DNA of 64,000 bases, taken from Marivita sp030148515. GTDB taxonomy: Bacteria; Pseudomonadota; Alphaproteobacteria; Rhodobacterales; Rhodobacteraceae. Shown here piece by piece: positions 8,385 to 17,143 of the stretch. The position numbers and the translations under genes were made by a program. How positions within the stretch are numbered: the first letter of the stretch is position 1; the number at the start of each line of letters is the position of its first letter. The notes under the pieces are model-generated. The model made no database searches. It saw nothing but the letters and a program-made list of their open reading frames with translations, and was not told where the DNA came from. The stretch spans positions 2,542,001 to 2,606,000 of the forward strand of contig NZ_CP180351.1 in the NCBI RefSeq assembly GCF_048006345.1, given 5' to 3'.

Positions 8385-10226
8385 ATGCCAATGACCAAGC
8401 GTAGCACCGCCTCCCCCCTGCGCACGAACCTGCGTGATCGCGAACCTGCATTTGCACTGATGTCCCGTTTGGCAGCAATCGGAGGCACGTCAGCCGTCGA
8501 TTTCGGTAGCGACATCGGTGTTCCGTTTGGCAAGGTTCTGAAAGGAAGCGCCCCTGCCTTGCAAAGGCTTGTCGCACTCACAGGATGTCAGCCAGACGCG
8601 TTTCACGTGTGGACACCAACTCTCGTTGGCACGGCAAAGCGTTCTGTGAACGGTCATTTGTTTCCCATACGGCCGATGCTGACCCCTGTTGTCAGGGGAT
8701 GCCCAAATTGCCTTCTTGAAGACATCAATGGTTCCGAACTCGCACCACATCGCGCAATGACGTACCGCACGCACTGGCTGATTCAGCATATGGGAGTATG
8801 TCTGAAACATGAGCTGGAATTGGTGCCTCTTTGGAAAGAGGTTACACCAGCGAAAAGATACGACACTGCCGAACAGTTTCGTGTGATCAGTAATGATGTT
8901 GCGGATGGTGTTCTGAAAAGTGAAGAGCGCGAAGCATCCGATTTCGAAATCTGGTTCGATCAACGGCTGGCTCGCAGGTATCAAACTCCCACGTGGCTGG
9001 ACGACCATCCGTTGCACGCGGCGGCGGTTTTCTGTCGATTGCTTGGGACTGCACTGCTCAGATTGCATGGCGTAAGTCCTTCCCATGTTCCTGCATCTTC
9101 ACAATGGGGATGTTACGAAATGGGTTTCGAAGTGGCGCGAGACGGTGCTGAAGCGATACGTGATGTATTGCACGAGCTGAATCGCCTTGCAGAGCCGCGG
9201 CTTGGGCCAACGGGTGTCTTTCCCATCTTGTACGATCGCCTATCCCGGGAACATCTTCATGATCCCGACTTCGAGCCCTATCGTGTACTTCTCAGACAGC
9301 ATCTGATGGAAACTTGGCCGCTTGCTGTTGGGGATGACCTGCTTGGAGAGCCTGTCACCCAACGAAAACTGCACTCGGTGCAATCAGCAGCAGAAGAAAC
9401 CGGCGTCGATCGCCGTCGCCTGCGGAAATTGCTTGAAGCAGCTGGAATGATCGACGCCGACCTTCCAGATGCTTGGGCCGTGTTTGATGCAGGTGAAGGA
9501 ACAGATATACTGAAGTCGCTGGTGACGTACTTGTCAGCCAAAGAATTTGCTGCAGCAAATCACATCTGTCGTTCTCAATTCGACCTGTTGGTTGAAGATA
9601 GAATCCTGCGGCCAGCAATCTCAGACGTCTCCACGAAACACGTATGGAACCCCCTCGACGGGCGCGAGCTCATTAATGAGTTGCTGACTGGTTCAATCTC
9701 CATTCAGCAGGCCCAACATGGCTGGGAAACGATTGCGAAGTCGGCGCAACGCCTCAAACTTCGCCCGGCCGAGATCATCATGGCCATTCGGGACGGTCGA
9801 TTGCAGCATGTCGCACGCAATGTTCAGTTCCGAGGGTACCAGTCAGTCCATATTTATCATGTCGAAGTGGCACAGGTGTTGGCTCAAGACCTGCCATCCG
9901 CAATGTCGCTGGAGATGTTCTCAAGGATCGTGGGTCTTCGAAACCCTGCCTACATGACACGGCTGGTGAAAGATGGGCATGTCGCCACCATCGAGATGCG
10001 CAATCCCCGCACAAAAGCCTTGCAGCGGTATATCGGTCCTGCTGAAGCAGCCGCATTCCATGATCGCTTCGTCACGTTGCGCATTCTCTCTCGGATCAGA
10101 GGGGAAAGCTGGCAATCGCTCTCAAGCAAGTTGCGCGATGCAGGGGTTGCCCCATTCAAACCTGGCGATACGGATTACGGCAATATTTTTCTGAAGAACG
10201 ATGTTCAGAAGGCCCTCCCGGAGTGA
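8385..10226 (+). CDS. tniQ: TniQ-family transposition protein, orphan
   Basis: About 613 residues. The N-terminal 150 residues show the TniQ zinc-binding pattern: CPNCL, then a W-containing segment (MTYRTHWLIQHMGVCLKH) giving CxxC...CxxH, ending in LELVPLW. The remainder is long and mostly helical, with an HTH-like segment (VQSAAEETGVDRRRLRKLL) and a second around FSRIVGLRNPAYMTRLVKDG. TniQ/TnsD proteins direct Tn7/Tn5053-type transposons to targets by DNA binding, but no tnsA/B/C or tniA/B partner is present. IS copy 1 ends 119 bases upstream and may have removed neighbours or promoter. ATG 8385 or 8391 are both possible; no clear SD. Confidence 0.8.
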   Translation: MPMTKRSTASPLRTNLRDREPAFALMSRLAAIGGTSAVDFGSDIGVPFGKVLKGSAPALQRLVALTGCQPDAFHVWTPTLVGTAKRSVNGHLFPIRPMLTPVVRGCPNCLLEDINGSELAPHRAMTYRTHWLIQHMGVCLKHELELVPLWKEVTPAKRYDTAEQFRVISNDVADGVLKSEEREASDFEIWFDQRLARRYQTPTWLDDHPLHAAAVFCRLLGTALLRLHGVSPSHVPASSQWGCYEMGFEVARDGAEAIRDVLHELNRLAEPRLGPTGVFPILYDRLSREHLHDPDFEPYRVLLRQHLMETWPLAVGDDLLGEPVTQRKLHSVQSAAEETGVDRRRLRKLLEAAGMIDADLPDAWAVFDAGEGTDILKSLVTYLSAKEFAAANHICRSQFDLLVEDRILRPAISDVSTKHVWNPLDGRELINELLTGSISIQQAQHGWETIAKSAQRLKLRPAEIIMAIRDGRLQHVARNVQFRGYQSVHIYHVEVAQVLAQDLPSAMSLEMFSRIVGLRNPAYMTRLVKDGHVATIEMRNPRTKALQRYIGPAEAAAFHDRFVTLRILSRIRGESWQSLSSKLRDAGVAPFKPGDTDYGNIFLKNDVQKALPE

Positions 10227-10245
10227 GCCAGCTCAGAAGCGAAAC

Positions 10246-10279
10246 AAAGAGGGCGGTGCCATTCGGCGCCGCCCTCTTT
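10246..10279. terminator. Rho-independent terminator between tniQ and nrdJ
   Basis: A 15-bp stem (AAAGAGGGCGGTGCC pairing with GGCGCCGCCCTCTTT, one G-T wobble) with a 4-base loop. It lies 19 bases after the tniQ stop and 100 bases beyond the nrdJ stop on the other strand. A-rich and T-rich ends on both sides make it suitable for terminating both convergent genes. Confidence 0.85.
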
Positions 10280-10378
10280 CGTTCAGGATTGGCAATCAGC
10301 AGAGCCCTCTGCAAAAACCCGTCTTATGTCGAAAAGACGTAATCCCTCTGTCGGACGATAATCAGGCCCACCACTTCC

Positions 10379-12670
10379 TCACCCGCACTTACTGTGGCCG
10401 CACGACCCGCAGGTCATGCACCCCTCGACCATCCGCATGTCGTACTGCCCGCAGCTCGGGCAGGCCTTGCCACGACCGCCGGGCAGGTTGACGACCTGTG
10501 CTTGCGGATCGGATTTCAGCCCCATGCCTTCACCCGCAAGGAAACCGATGGCGACCATGTGCTGCTCGATCACGCCGCCGATGGCGGCAAGGATCGACGG
10601 GATGTACTTGCCGTTCACCCACGCCCCGCCGCGCGGATCGAACACCGCCTTGAGTTCCTCGACCACGAAGGACACATCGCCCCCACGCCGGAACACCGCC
10701 GAGATCATCCGTGTCAGCGCAACGGTCCAGGCGAAATGCTCCATGTTCTTGGAGTTGATGAACACCTCGAACGGGCGACGATGCCCACCGACGATAATGT
10801 CGTTGATCGTCAGGTAGATCGCGTGTTCGCTGTCCGGCCATTTCAGCTTGTAGGTCGCACCCTCCAGCGCCTTGGGCCGGTCAAGCGGTTCGGACATGTA
10901 GATCACGTCGCCATGTGGTTGACGGGGTTCTTCATCCGATGACGTCACCACCTCCGGCGCCTCCGCCTTCTTCTCCTCCGACACAGACAAAACCGACCCC
11001 GTCACATCGTTCGGGCGGTAGGTCGTGCAGCCCTTACAGCCGGTCTCGAACGCCTCCATGTAGACGTCCTTGAACGCCTCGAAGGAAATGTCCTCCGGGC
11101 AATTGATCGTCTTCGAGATCGACGAATCCACCCATTTTTGCGCCGCAGCCTGCATCTTCACATGTTCCAGCGGGGCCAGCGTCTGGGCGTTCACGAAATA
11201 CTCGGGCAACTCCCGCTCGCCGAACTTCTCGCGCCACATTTGCACCGCGTAGTCGACCACCTCTTCCTCGGTCCGCGTGCCGTCCTTCTGCAAGACCTTG
11301 CGCGTGTAGGCATAGGCAAAGACCGGCTCAATCCCCGACGACACGTTCCCGGCATAGAGCGAGATCGTCCCCGTCGGCGCAATCGACGTGAGCAGCGCAT
11401 TGCGGATGCCGTGTTCGCGGATCGCCTCGCGCACATCCTCGTCCATCATCTGCATGGTTCCCGACGCGAGGTACTTGTCGGCATCAAACAGCGGGAACGC
11501 ACCCTTTTCCTTTGCCAAGTCGACCGACGCCAGGTACGCGGCGCGGGCAATCGCGTGCAACCAGCGCTCGGTCTGGCGCGCCGCCTCGTCCGAGCCATAG
11601 CGCAGACCAAGCATCAGCAGCGCATCTGCCAGCCCGGTCACGCCCAACCCGATGCGTCGTTTGGCCTGCGCCTCGGCCCGCTGTGCCTCCAATGGAAAGC
11701 GCGAGGCATCCACCACATTGTCCATCATCCGCACGGCTGTGGCGACCAGTTCGTTCAGCGCGTCCAGATCCAAAGCGGCCGCATCCTCGAACGGGTCCGT
11801 CACCAGCCGCGCCATGTTGATCGACCCCAGCAGGCAGGCACCATAAGGCGGCAGGGGTTGTTCGCCGCACGGGTTTGTCGCTGCGATGGTTTCGACATAG
11901 CTGAGGTTGTTGGCCTGATTGATCCGGTCGATGAAAATCACGCCCGGTTCTGCATAATCATAGGTCGCGCGCATAATCCGGTTCCACAGATCCCGCGCCA
12001 GCACCGTGCGATAGACCTTGCCGTCGAAGACCAGATCCCACGACCCATCGGCCTTGACCGCCGCCATGAAGTCATCCGTCACCAGCACCGACAGGTTGAA
12101 CATGCGCAGCCGCGCCGCATCTGCCTTGGCCCCGATGAAGTCCTCGATATCCGGGTGGTCGCAGCGCATTGTCGCCATCATCGCACCGCGACGCGACCCG
12201 GCGGACATGATCGTGCGGCACATCGCGTCCCACACATCCATGAAGGACAATGGCCCGGAGGCATCCGCCGCCACACCTTTGACCCCTGCCCCTTTGGGCC
12301 GGATCGTGCTGAAATCATACCCGATGCCGCCGCCCTGCTGCATCGTCAGCGCGGCCTCTTTCAACATCTCGAAAATGCCGCCCATGCTGTCTGGGATCGT
12401 GCCCATGACAAAGCAATTGAACAAGGTCACCGACCGCGCGGTGCCGGCGCCTGCCGTGATGCGCCCTGCAGGCAGGTATTTGAAATCCTCAAGCGCGCCG
12501 TAGAACCGCTCTTCCCAGACCGCGGGCTCTGCCTCGACCTCGGCCAAGGACCGCGCGATCCTGCGCCACGTATCCTCGACTGAGCCGTCAATTGCCGTGC
12601 CGTCCGCCTCTTTCAGGCGGTACTTCATATCCCAGATCTGTTCAGCAATCGGTGCGGTAAAGCGAGACAT
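10379..12670 (-). CDS. nrdJ: Adenosylcobalamin-dependent (class II) ribonucleotide reductase
   Basis: Reduces ribonucleotides to deoxyribonucleotides for DNA synthesis, using coenzyme B12 to generate the thiyl radical. The 763-residue protein contains RITAGAGTARSVTLFNCFVMG near the N-terminus, the active-site segment ETIAATNPCGEQPLPPYGAC (NxCxE with the radical Cys), SIAPTGTISLYAGN, and a C-terminal zinc-type tail CPSCGQYDMRMVEGCMTCGSC. ATG 12670 gives the usual N-terminus (MSRFTAPIAEQIW); an upstream extension is unlikely. It is a single gene with its own promoter region shared divergently with cspA. Confidence 0.95.
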   Translation of the reverse strand: MSRFTAPIAEQIWDMKYRLKEADGTAIDGSVEDTWRRIARSLAEVEAEPAVWEERFYGALEDFKYLPAGRITAGAGTARSVTLFNCFVMGTIPDSMGGIFEMLKEAALTMQQGGGIGYDFSTIRPKGAGVKGVAADASGPLSFMDVWDAMCRTIMSAGSRRGAMMATMRCDHPDIEDFIGAKADAARLRMFNLSVLVTDDFMAAVKADGSWDLVFDGKVYRTVLARDLWNRIMRATYDYAEPGVIFIDRINQANNLSYVETIAATNPCGEQPLPPYGACLLGSINMARLVTDPFEDAAALDLDALNELVATAVRMMDNVVDASRFPLEAQRAEAQAKRRIGLGVTGLADALLMLGLRYGSDEAARQTERWLHAIARAAYLASVDLAKEKGAFPLFDADKYLASGTMQMMDEDVREAIREHGIRNALLTSIAPTGTISLYAGNVSSGIEPVFAYAYTRKVLQKDGTRTEEEVVDYAVQMWREKFGERELPEYFVNAQTLAPLEHVKMQAAAQKWVDSSISKTINCPEDISFEAFKDVYMEAFETGCKGCTTYRPNDVTGSVLSVSEEKKAEAPEVVTSSDEEPRQPHGDVIYMSEPLDRPKALEGATYKLKWPDSEHAIYLTINDIIVGGHRRPFEVFINSKNMEHFAWTVALTRMISAVFRRGGDVSFVVEELKAVFDPRGGAWVNGKYIPSILAAIGGVIEQHMVAIGFLAGEGMGLKSDPQAQVVNLPGGRGKACPSCGQYDMRMVEGCMTCGSCGHSKCG

Positions 12671-13004
12671 GGCGGCGATTCCCCTGTGGCGGCAGACGGA
12701 CAAGATAGCGCAAAAATCGACAATTCCACAACGTCTAGATTGCGCGGACCAACACCCTACCACATCCTGCGCCAACTGTGGAGAACCCTGTGGATAAATC
12801 ACTAAGCGATTGGTGGCCCAACTTGGCTCATTTCGCCAATAACGAGAATAAACATTGTATTCTTGCCCAATGCCCCCCATATCAGTCGGGCAAAGATTCT
12901 TCCGATGACCTTCTGTTTCCTAACGGCCTCAGGCGATCCTACGACGACACTGAGCCGGGCCACCGCATGTTGCGGGTGGCGACGAAAAACTAGGAGACAA
13001 CACG
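12671..13004. other. nrdJ-cspA divergent intergenic region
   Basis: This 334-base gap holds the promoters of nrdJ (leftward) and the cold-shock gene (rightward). A perfect DnaA box lies at 12789-12797. The roughly 200 bases before cspA would give a long untranslated leader, as is usual for cold-shock genes. I see no cobalamin riboswitch core and no unambiguous NrdR box; CCACAACGTCTAGATTGCG near 12727 is only loosely similar to one. Confidence 0.5.
12789..12797 (-). promoter_or_regulatory. Perfect DnaA box upstream of nrdJ
   Basis: TGTGGATAA is the reverse complement of the consensus DnaA box TTATCCACA. It lies 119 bases upstream of the nrdJ start, with a partial second motif (CTGTGGAGA) about 14 bases away. 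DnaA control of ribonucleotide reductase genes is known for E. coli nrdAB; here it is inferred from the site alone. Confidence 0.45.
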
Positions 13005-13211
13005 ATGGCAAATGGCACCGTGAAATGGTTCAACGGCCAAAAAGGCTTTGGCTTTATCGCACCCGAGCATGGTTCGAAGGACATCTTCGTACACATCTCC
13101 GCGCTCGAGCGCGCAGGTCTGCACCAGCTTGACGACGGTCAGGCTGTGACCTTCGACGTTGAAAGTGGCCGTGATGGCCGCGAAAGCGCGACAAATCTTG
13201 CTCTGGCATAA
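13005..13211 (+). CDS. Cold-shock protein (CspA family)
   Basis: A 68-residue single cold-shock domain. The RNA-binding motifs are intact: RNP-1 KGFGFI and RNP-2 IFVHIS, after the usual start GTVKWFNGQ. Such proteins bind single-stranded RNA/DNA and act as RNA chaperones. AGGAGA precedes the ATG. A strong terminator follows immediately, so this is a single-gene transcript. Confidence 0.95.
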   Translation: MANGTVKWFNGQKGFGFIAPEHGSKDIFVHISALERAGLHQLDDGQAVTFDVESGRDGRESATNLALA

Positions 13212-13235
13212 GCCTCGGTTCGATTGATTACAAAG

Positions 13236-13266
13236 CGGGCGTTGTCCTTGGACAGCGCCCGTTTTT
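13236..13266 (+). terminator. Rho-independent terminator of the cold-shock gene
   Basis: A 12-bp stem (CGGGCGTTGTCC with GGACAGCGCCCG, one wobble) and a 2-base loop, followed by five T. It begins 24 bases after the stop codon. Confidence 0.9.
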
Positions 13267-13312
13267 GCGTTTGACGACCCCGCATCCCCGCCCCCACCGT
13301 CAAGGAGATTGA

Positions 13313-13534
13313 ATGATGGCCAAGCTGAACAAAGACACCCTCTTCAAAGCCACACAGACGCGGGCGGAAACCGTGATGGACAAGACCACCCGCGTCGTCC
13401 GCGAAATGCTGGACACCGAGACCGAGCAGCGCGAGGCGAAAACCCAGCGTCTGCGCAAGACCCGCCTTGAGCGCGAAGCGGCAACGCCGGATGACCCAAA
13501 GCCCAAGACGCGCGCCCGTAAAAAACCTGTCTGA
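13313..13534 (+). CDS. Small basic hypothetical protein
   Basis: A 73-residue, highly charged protein, probably mostly helical (KATQTRAETVMDKTTRVVRE) with a basic C-terminal tail (KPKTRARKKPV). AAGGAG lies 5 bases before ATG 13313 and 8 before ATG 13316; either can be the start. Its position before a DUF1489 gene looks like a two-gene unit. No function is assigned. Confidence 0.7.
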   Translation: MMAKLNKDTLFKATQTRAETVMDKTTRVVREMLDTETEQREAKTQRLRKTRLEREAATPDDPKPKTRARKKPV

Positions 13535-13603
13535 CCGCGTGTCGCTCGCGGGTTGAACCCGCCCCCGCCGCAGCTATGATCTGGTGAAACGGGGGCGAAA
13601 ACA

Positions 13604-14035
13604 ATGGCAGGCACCATCCATCTCATCAAACTCTCGGTCGGCTCCGAAAGCGTCGAGCAGATCGAGGATTGGCAACAGAACCGCTCCAAACAGCGGGCGA
13701 ACGGCCAGTATTATCACGTCACCCGCATGTGGCCCAAACGCGAGACCGAGTTGCTCAACGGCGGCTCGATCTACTGGGTCATCAAGGGTCTGCTGCAAGC
13801 CCGTCAAAGGATCATCGGTCTGGAAGAGATCATCGGCGATGACGGCATCCGCCGCTGTGGCATCGTCCTCGACCCGGAACTGATCCGCACGGCAACGGCC
13901 CCCAAGCGCCCCTTTCAAGGCTGGCGCTACCTCAAACCCGAAGACGCGCCGCCCGATCTGGGCAAGTCACGCTTGAACGACGACACCCTGCCCCCCGAAC
14001 TCGCCGGCGCGCTAGCTGAAATCGGTGTGCTCTGA
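13604..14035 (+). CDS. DUF1489 family protein
   Basis: A 143-residue soluble protein whose features match the alphaproteobacterial DUF1489 family (start TIHLIKLSVGSES, central TRMWPKRETELLNGGSIYWV, end FQGWRYLKPEDAP). The family is conserved in alphaproteobacteria without an experimentally known role. A cytoplasmic location is likely, as no signal or membrane segment is present. Confidence 0.85.
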   Translation: MAGTIHLIKLSVGSESVEQIEDWQQNRSKQRANGQYYHVTRMWPKRETELLNGGSIYWVIKGLLQARQRIIGLEEIIGDDGIRRCGIVLDPELIRTATAPKRPFQGWRYLKPEDAPPDLGKSRLNDDTLPPELAGALAEIGVL

Positions 14036-14129
14036 CCCAAGTGCACATCTGATCTGCGCACTTGCACTGGCAGTTCCGCAGCACACCCCCTAGGTTTGCC
14101 CCAAACAACCAGTGATCAGGACATCCAAC

Positions 14130-14996
14130 ATGACCGACAGCTATACGCCCCCCAAGGTCTGGATTTGGGACAAGGAAAACGGCGGCAAATTCGCCAGCAC
14201 CAACCGCCCCATCGCGGGCGCGACACATGACAAGGACCTGCCGGTCGGCAAACATCCGTTTCAACTCTACAGCCTTGCAACCCCGAACGGCCAAAAAGTC
14301 ACCATCATGTTCGAAGAACTGCTGGCCGCGGGTCATGCAGACGCCGAATACGATGCATGGCTGATCAAGATCGGTGATGGCGATCAGTTCGGATCGGGCT
14401 TTGTCGACATCAACCCCAACTCCAAGATCCCTGCACTTATGGACCGCTCCGGTGACACACCTGTGCGCGTGTTCGAGTCAGCTGCGATCCTGATGCACTT
14501 GGCCGAGAAATTCGACGCCTTCCTCGGGCCAAAAGAAAACCGCGCCGAAATGCTGAGCTGGCTCTTCTGGCAGATGGGCAGCGCGCCCTATCTGGGCGGC
14601 GGGTTCGGCCATTTCTACGCCTACGCGCCGGAGCCGATGGAATACCCGATCAACCGCTTCGCGATGGAAAGCAAGCGTCAGCTTGACGTGCTCGACCGGC
14701 AACTGGCCGACCGCGACTTCATCAGCGGCCCCGATTACACCATCGCCGACATGGCGATCTGGCCGTGGTATGGCGGGCTGGTTCTCGGACGGCTCTACAA
14801 CGCCGCCGAGTTCCTGGATGTCACCAGCTACACGAACGTCCTCCGCTGGGCCAAAGCCATCGACGCACGGCCTGCCGTCAAGCGCGGGCGTATGGTGAAT
14901 CGGGCAACCGGGGAACCCAGCGAGCAGCTGCGCGAACGCCATGATGCGTCGGATTTCGACACCAAGACGCAAGACAAGATCGAAGCCGCCGGGTAA
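14130..14996 (+). CDS. yghU: YghU-like glutathione transferase (disulfide-bond oxidoreductase type)
   Basis: A 288-residue GST of the Nu/YghU class. An N-terminal extension (PPKVWIWDKENGGKFASTNR) precedes the thioredoxin-like domain (QLYSLATPNGQKVTIMFEEL), then the glutathione-binding turn NSKIPAL and ESAAIL, then the helical domain with YTIADMAIWPWY. Members bind two glutathione molecules and reduce disulfides/hydroperoxides. ATG 14130 gives the family-typical N-terminus; an earlier in-frame ATG at 14112 adds only six residues. No operon partner is evident. Confidence 0.9.
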   Translation: MTDSYTPPKVWIWDKENGGKFASTNRPIAGATHDKDLPVGKHPFQLYSLATPNGQKVTIMFEELLAAGHADAEYDAWLIKIGDGDQFGSGFVDINPNSKIPALMDRSGDTPVRVFESAAILMHLAEKFDAFLGPKENRAEMLSWLFWQMGSAPYLGGGFGHFYAYAPEPMEYPINRFAMESKRQLDVLDRQLADRDFISGPDYTIADMAIWPWYGGLVLGRLYNAAEFLDVTSYTNVLRWAKAIDARPAVKRGRMVNRATGEPSEQLRERHDASDFDTKTQDKIEAAG

Positions 14997-15077
14997 CCGA
15001 CGGCTCCGCGCGCGCCAGACTGCAAATTTGGCGCGGGCGCCCATTGCCCCGAACCACCGGGGTGTTACCTCCCCCCC

Positions 15078-16397
15078 ATGAAAGACGAAGCCGATCCCCG
15101 CAGCCGCGCCGTTCCAACCGGACGCGCTGCCCGTGCCGCGCGCATGGGCGGGTTGGCTGGGGGTCTTCTGACGTCGGCCGCCGCAGCAGGGGCACGTTCG
15201 CTGTTTCAGGGCCGCAAGCCCTCGCCACGCGACATGTTCCTCACCCCGTCAAACGCCCAGCGCCTGACGCGGGAACTGTCGCAGATGCGCGGTGCTGCGA
15301 TGAAGATGGGCCAACTCCTGTCTCTCGAAGCGGGCGATCTTCTGACCCCCGAATTGGCCGCCATGCTGCGCCCGCTGCAAGCGCAGGCCCATTTCATGCC
15401 TCCCGCTCAGCTCAAACAGGTGCTGACCAAGGCCTGGGGCGCAGATTTTACCAAACGGTTCAAAAAGTTCGACGTCCGACCCATCGCTGCCGCCTCCATC
15501 GGGCAGGTCCATCGCGCGCAAACCCATGACGGGCGCGATCTGGCGATCAAGGTGCAATACCCCGGCATCCGCGACAGCATCGACAGCGACCTGCGCAACC
15601 TTGCCAGCCTGATGCGCCTGTCAGGTATGATGCCCAAAGGTCTGGACCTCGCGCCCTTTCTCGAGGATGCGCGCCAGCAATTGCACGAAGAAGCCGACTA
15701 CGAAGCTGAAGCGCGAAGCCTGCGCCAGTTTGGCGACCTGCTGAAAGACGATCCCGATTTCATCGTCCCGACATACCACGATGACCTTTCCACCCGCGAC
15801 ATCCTCGCGATGGAGTTCATCCCCTCCGACCCAATCGACACGTTGGAAGACGCCGATCAGGCCACCCGCAACCGTATGGCGGAACGGCTGATCGCCCTGA
15901 TGATGCGCGAGGTGTTCGACTTTCACCTCGTCCAGTCCGACCCCAACTTCGCAAATTTCCGCTGGCAGCCCGAAACCGGAAAGCTCGTCCTGCTGGATTT
16001 CGGCGCGACGCGGAGGCTCTCTCCAGACCTCGTGGCACGGTCTCGCGCGGTTCTCCGGCCATCATTGGAGAATGACCTGTCCGGCATAGCTGATGCCTTG
16101 CGCGCCCTTGGTCTGCTGTCAGACGTCCTGCCCGAGAGAACTCGCGCCGAAATCCTCAGCATGGTCGAGATGGCCAACGCCCCAATGCTGCACCCAGAAG
16201 GGTTCGACTTTGCAGACACGTCCCTTGTGGCCGAATTGCGCGACCGCGGTATGGAGCTTGGCCGCGATCGGTCGATCCAGCACATCCCGCCAACCGAAGT
16301 GCTTTACCTGCAGCGCAAGGCTGCGGGGCTGTTCCTGCTAGCCACCCGCCTTCGCGCACACGTAAATTTGCGCGACCTCTTCCAACGCTATTCGTAA
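15078..16397 (+). CDS. ABC1/UbiB-family atypical kinase
   Basis: A 439-residue ABC1/AarF-type atypical kinase. Hallmarks: the KxGQ motif in AAMKMGQLLSLE, the alanine-rich loop AAASIGQVHRA, the ATP-binding lysine in LAIKVQYPGI, the catalytic stretch QSDPNFANFRW and the metal-binding LLDFGATR. Proteins of this family support ubiquinone biosynthesis through ATPase activity; whether this one is the main UbiB or a paralogue cannot be told, since it is not next to ubiE. The short form lacks clear C-terminal transmembrane helices. ATG 15078 lies directly after a CCCCCC stretch, with no strong SD. Confidence 0.85.
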   Translation: MKDEADPRSRAVPTGRAARAARMGGLAGGLLTSAAAAGARSLFQGRKPSPRDMFLTPSNAQRLTRELSQMRGAAMKMGQLLSLEAGDLLTPELAAMLRPLQAQAHFMPPAQLKQVLTKAWGADFTKRFKKFDVRPIAAASIGQVHRAQTHDGRDLAIKVQYPGIRDSIDSDLRNLASLMRLSGMMPKGLDLAPFLEDARQQLHEEADYEAEARSLRQFGDLLKDDPDFIVPTYHDDLSTRDILAMEFIPSDPIDTLEDADQATRNRMAERLIALMMREVFDFHLVQSDPNFANFRWQPETGKLVLLDFGATRRLSPDLVARSRAVLRPSLENDLSGIADALRALGLLSDVLPERTRAEILSMVEMANAPMLHPEGFDFADTSLVAELRDRGMELGRDRSIQHIPPTEVLYLQRKAAGLFLLATRLRAHVNLRDLFQRYS

Positions 16398-16450
16398 AGC
16401 ACCCAAACGCGCCGACGCGTTTGCGCAATCCGTCAACGGATTGCCCCGCG

Positions 16451-17143
16451 CTACACTCCCAATCGGTCGATCAACGCGCGAAGCACGTCCCGATCCACAT
16501 CCGTTTTTTCAGCCACACGACTGCGGAACAACGTCGCCTGGCTTTCCAGAACAGGCGGTTCATCAAGGATCTTCAGGTGGTTCGCCCGCAACGTCTCCCC
16601 GGTCGTGGTGATGTCGGCAATCGCCTCAGCCGTCAGGTTCTTGACCGTGCCTTCAGTCGCGCCTTGGCTGTCCACCAGCTGGTAATCCGCCACGCCGCCG
16701 CGGCGCAGGTAATCGCGCACCAACCGGTGATACTTGGTCGCGATCCGCATCCGAAATCCGTGTCGGGCGCGGAACGCCGCCGCCGCGCCATCCAGATCGT
16801 CGAGCGTATCCACATCGACCCAGCATTGCGGAACCGCCACGATCAGGTTCGCATGACCGAAGCCCAGCGGTGCCAGCGGTTCGACTTTCTGGTCCCATTG
16901 CACCAGCTTTTCCTGAATGAGATCGTTCCCCGTCACCCCAAGGTGAATGCGGCCCGCTGCCAGTTCGCGCGGAATTTCCCCCGCCGAAAGCAGCACCAGA
17001 TCAACACCATCGACCCCGCCCACCGTACCAGCATATTCGCGCTCCGATCCGGTCCGCGACAGGGTCACGCCCCGTGCGCCGAACCAGTCAAAGGTCTTTT
17101 CCATAAGCCGCCCTTTGGACGGCACACCCAGTTTGATCGTCAT
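16451..17143 (-). CDS. hisG: ATP phosphoribosyltransferase catalytic subunit, short form
   Basis: Catalyses the first committed step of histidine synthesis (ATP + PRPP to phosphoribosyl-ATP). At 230 residues it is the short HisG type, which lacks the regulatory domain and needs HisZ. Visible motifs: start KLGVPSKGRLMEKT, LAAGRIHLGVTGNDL and DLTAEAIADITTTGETLRAN with the PRPP-binding signature. Its start overlaps the stop of hisZ by four bases, fitting a HisG-HisZ complex. Confidence 0.95.
   Translation of the reverse strand: MTIKLGVPSKGRLMEKTFDWFGARGVTLSRTGSEREYAGTVGGVDGVDLVLLSAGEIPRELAAGRIHLGVTGNDLIQEKLVQWDQKVEPLAPLGFGHANLIVAVPQCWVDVDTLDDLDGAAAAFRARHGFRMRIATKYHRLVRDYLRRGGVADYQLVDSQGATEGTVKNLTAEAIADITTTGETLRANHLKILDEPPVLESQATLFRSRVAEKTDVDRDVLRALIDRLGV

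Noticed and set aside
11138..12583. 481-codon frame on the plus strand opposite nrdJ
   Set aside because: It lies entirely antisense to the clearly recognised nrdJ and has the Arg/His/Gln-rich make-up typical of GC-rich antisense frames.
12727..12746. Possible NrdR box upstream of nrdJ
   Set aside because: The sequence CCACAACGTCTAGATTGCG is only partly symmetric, and no second properly spaced box is present.
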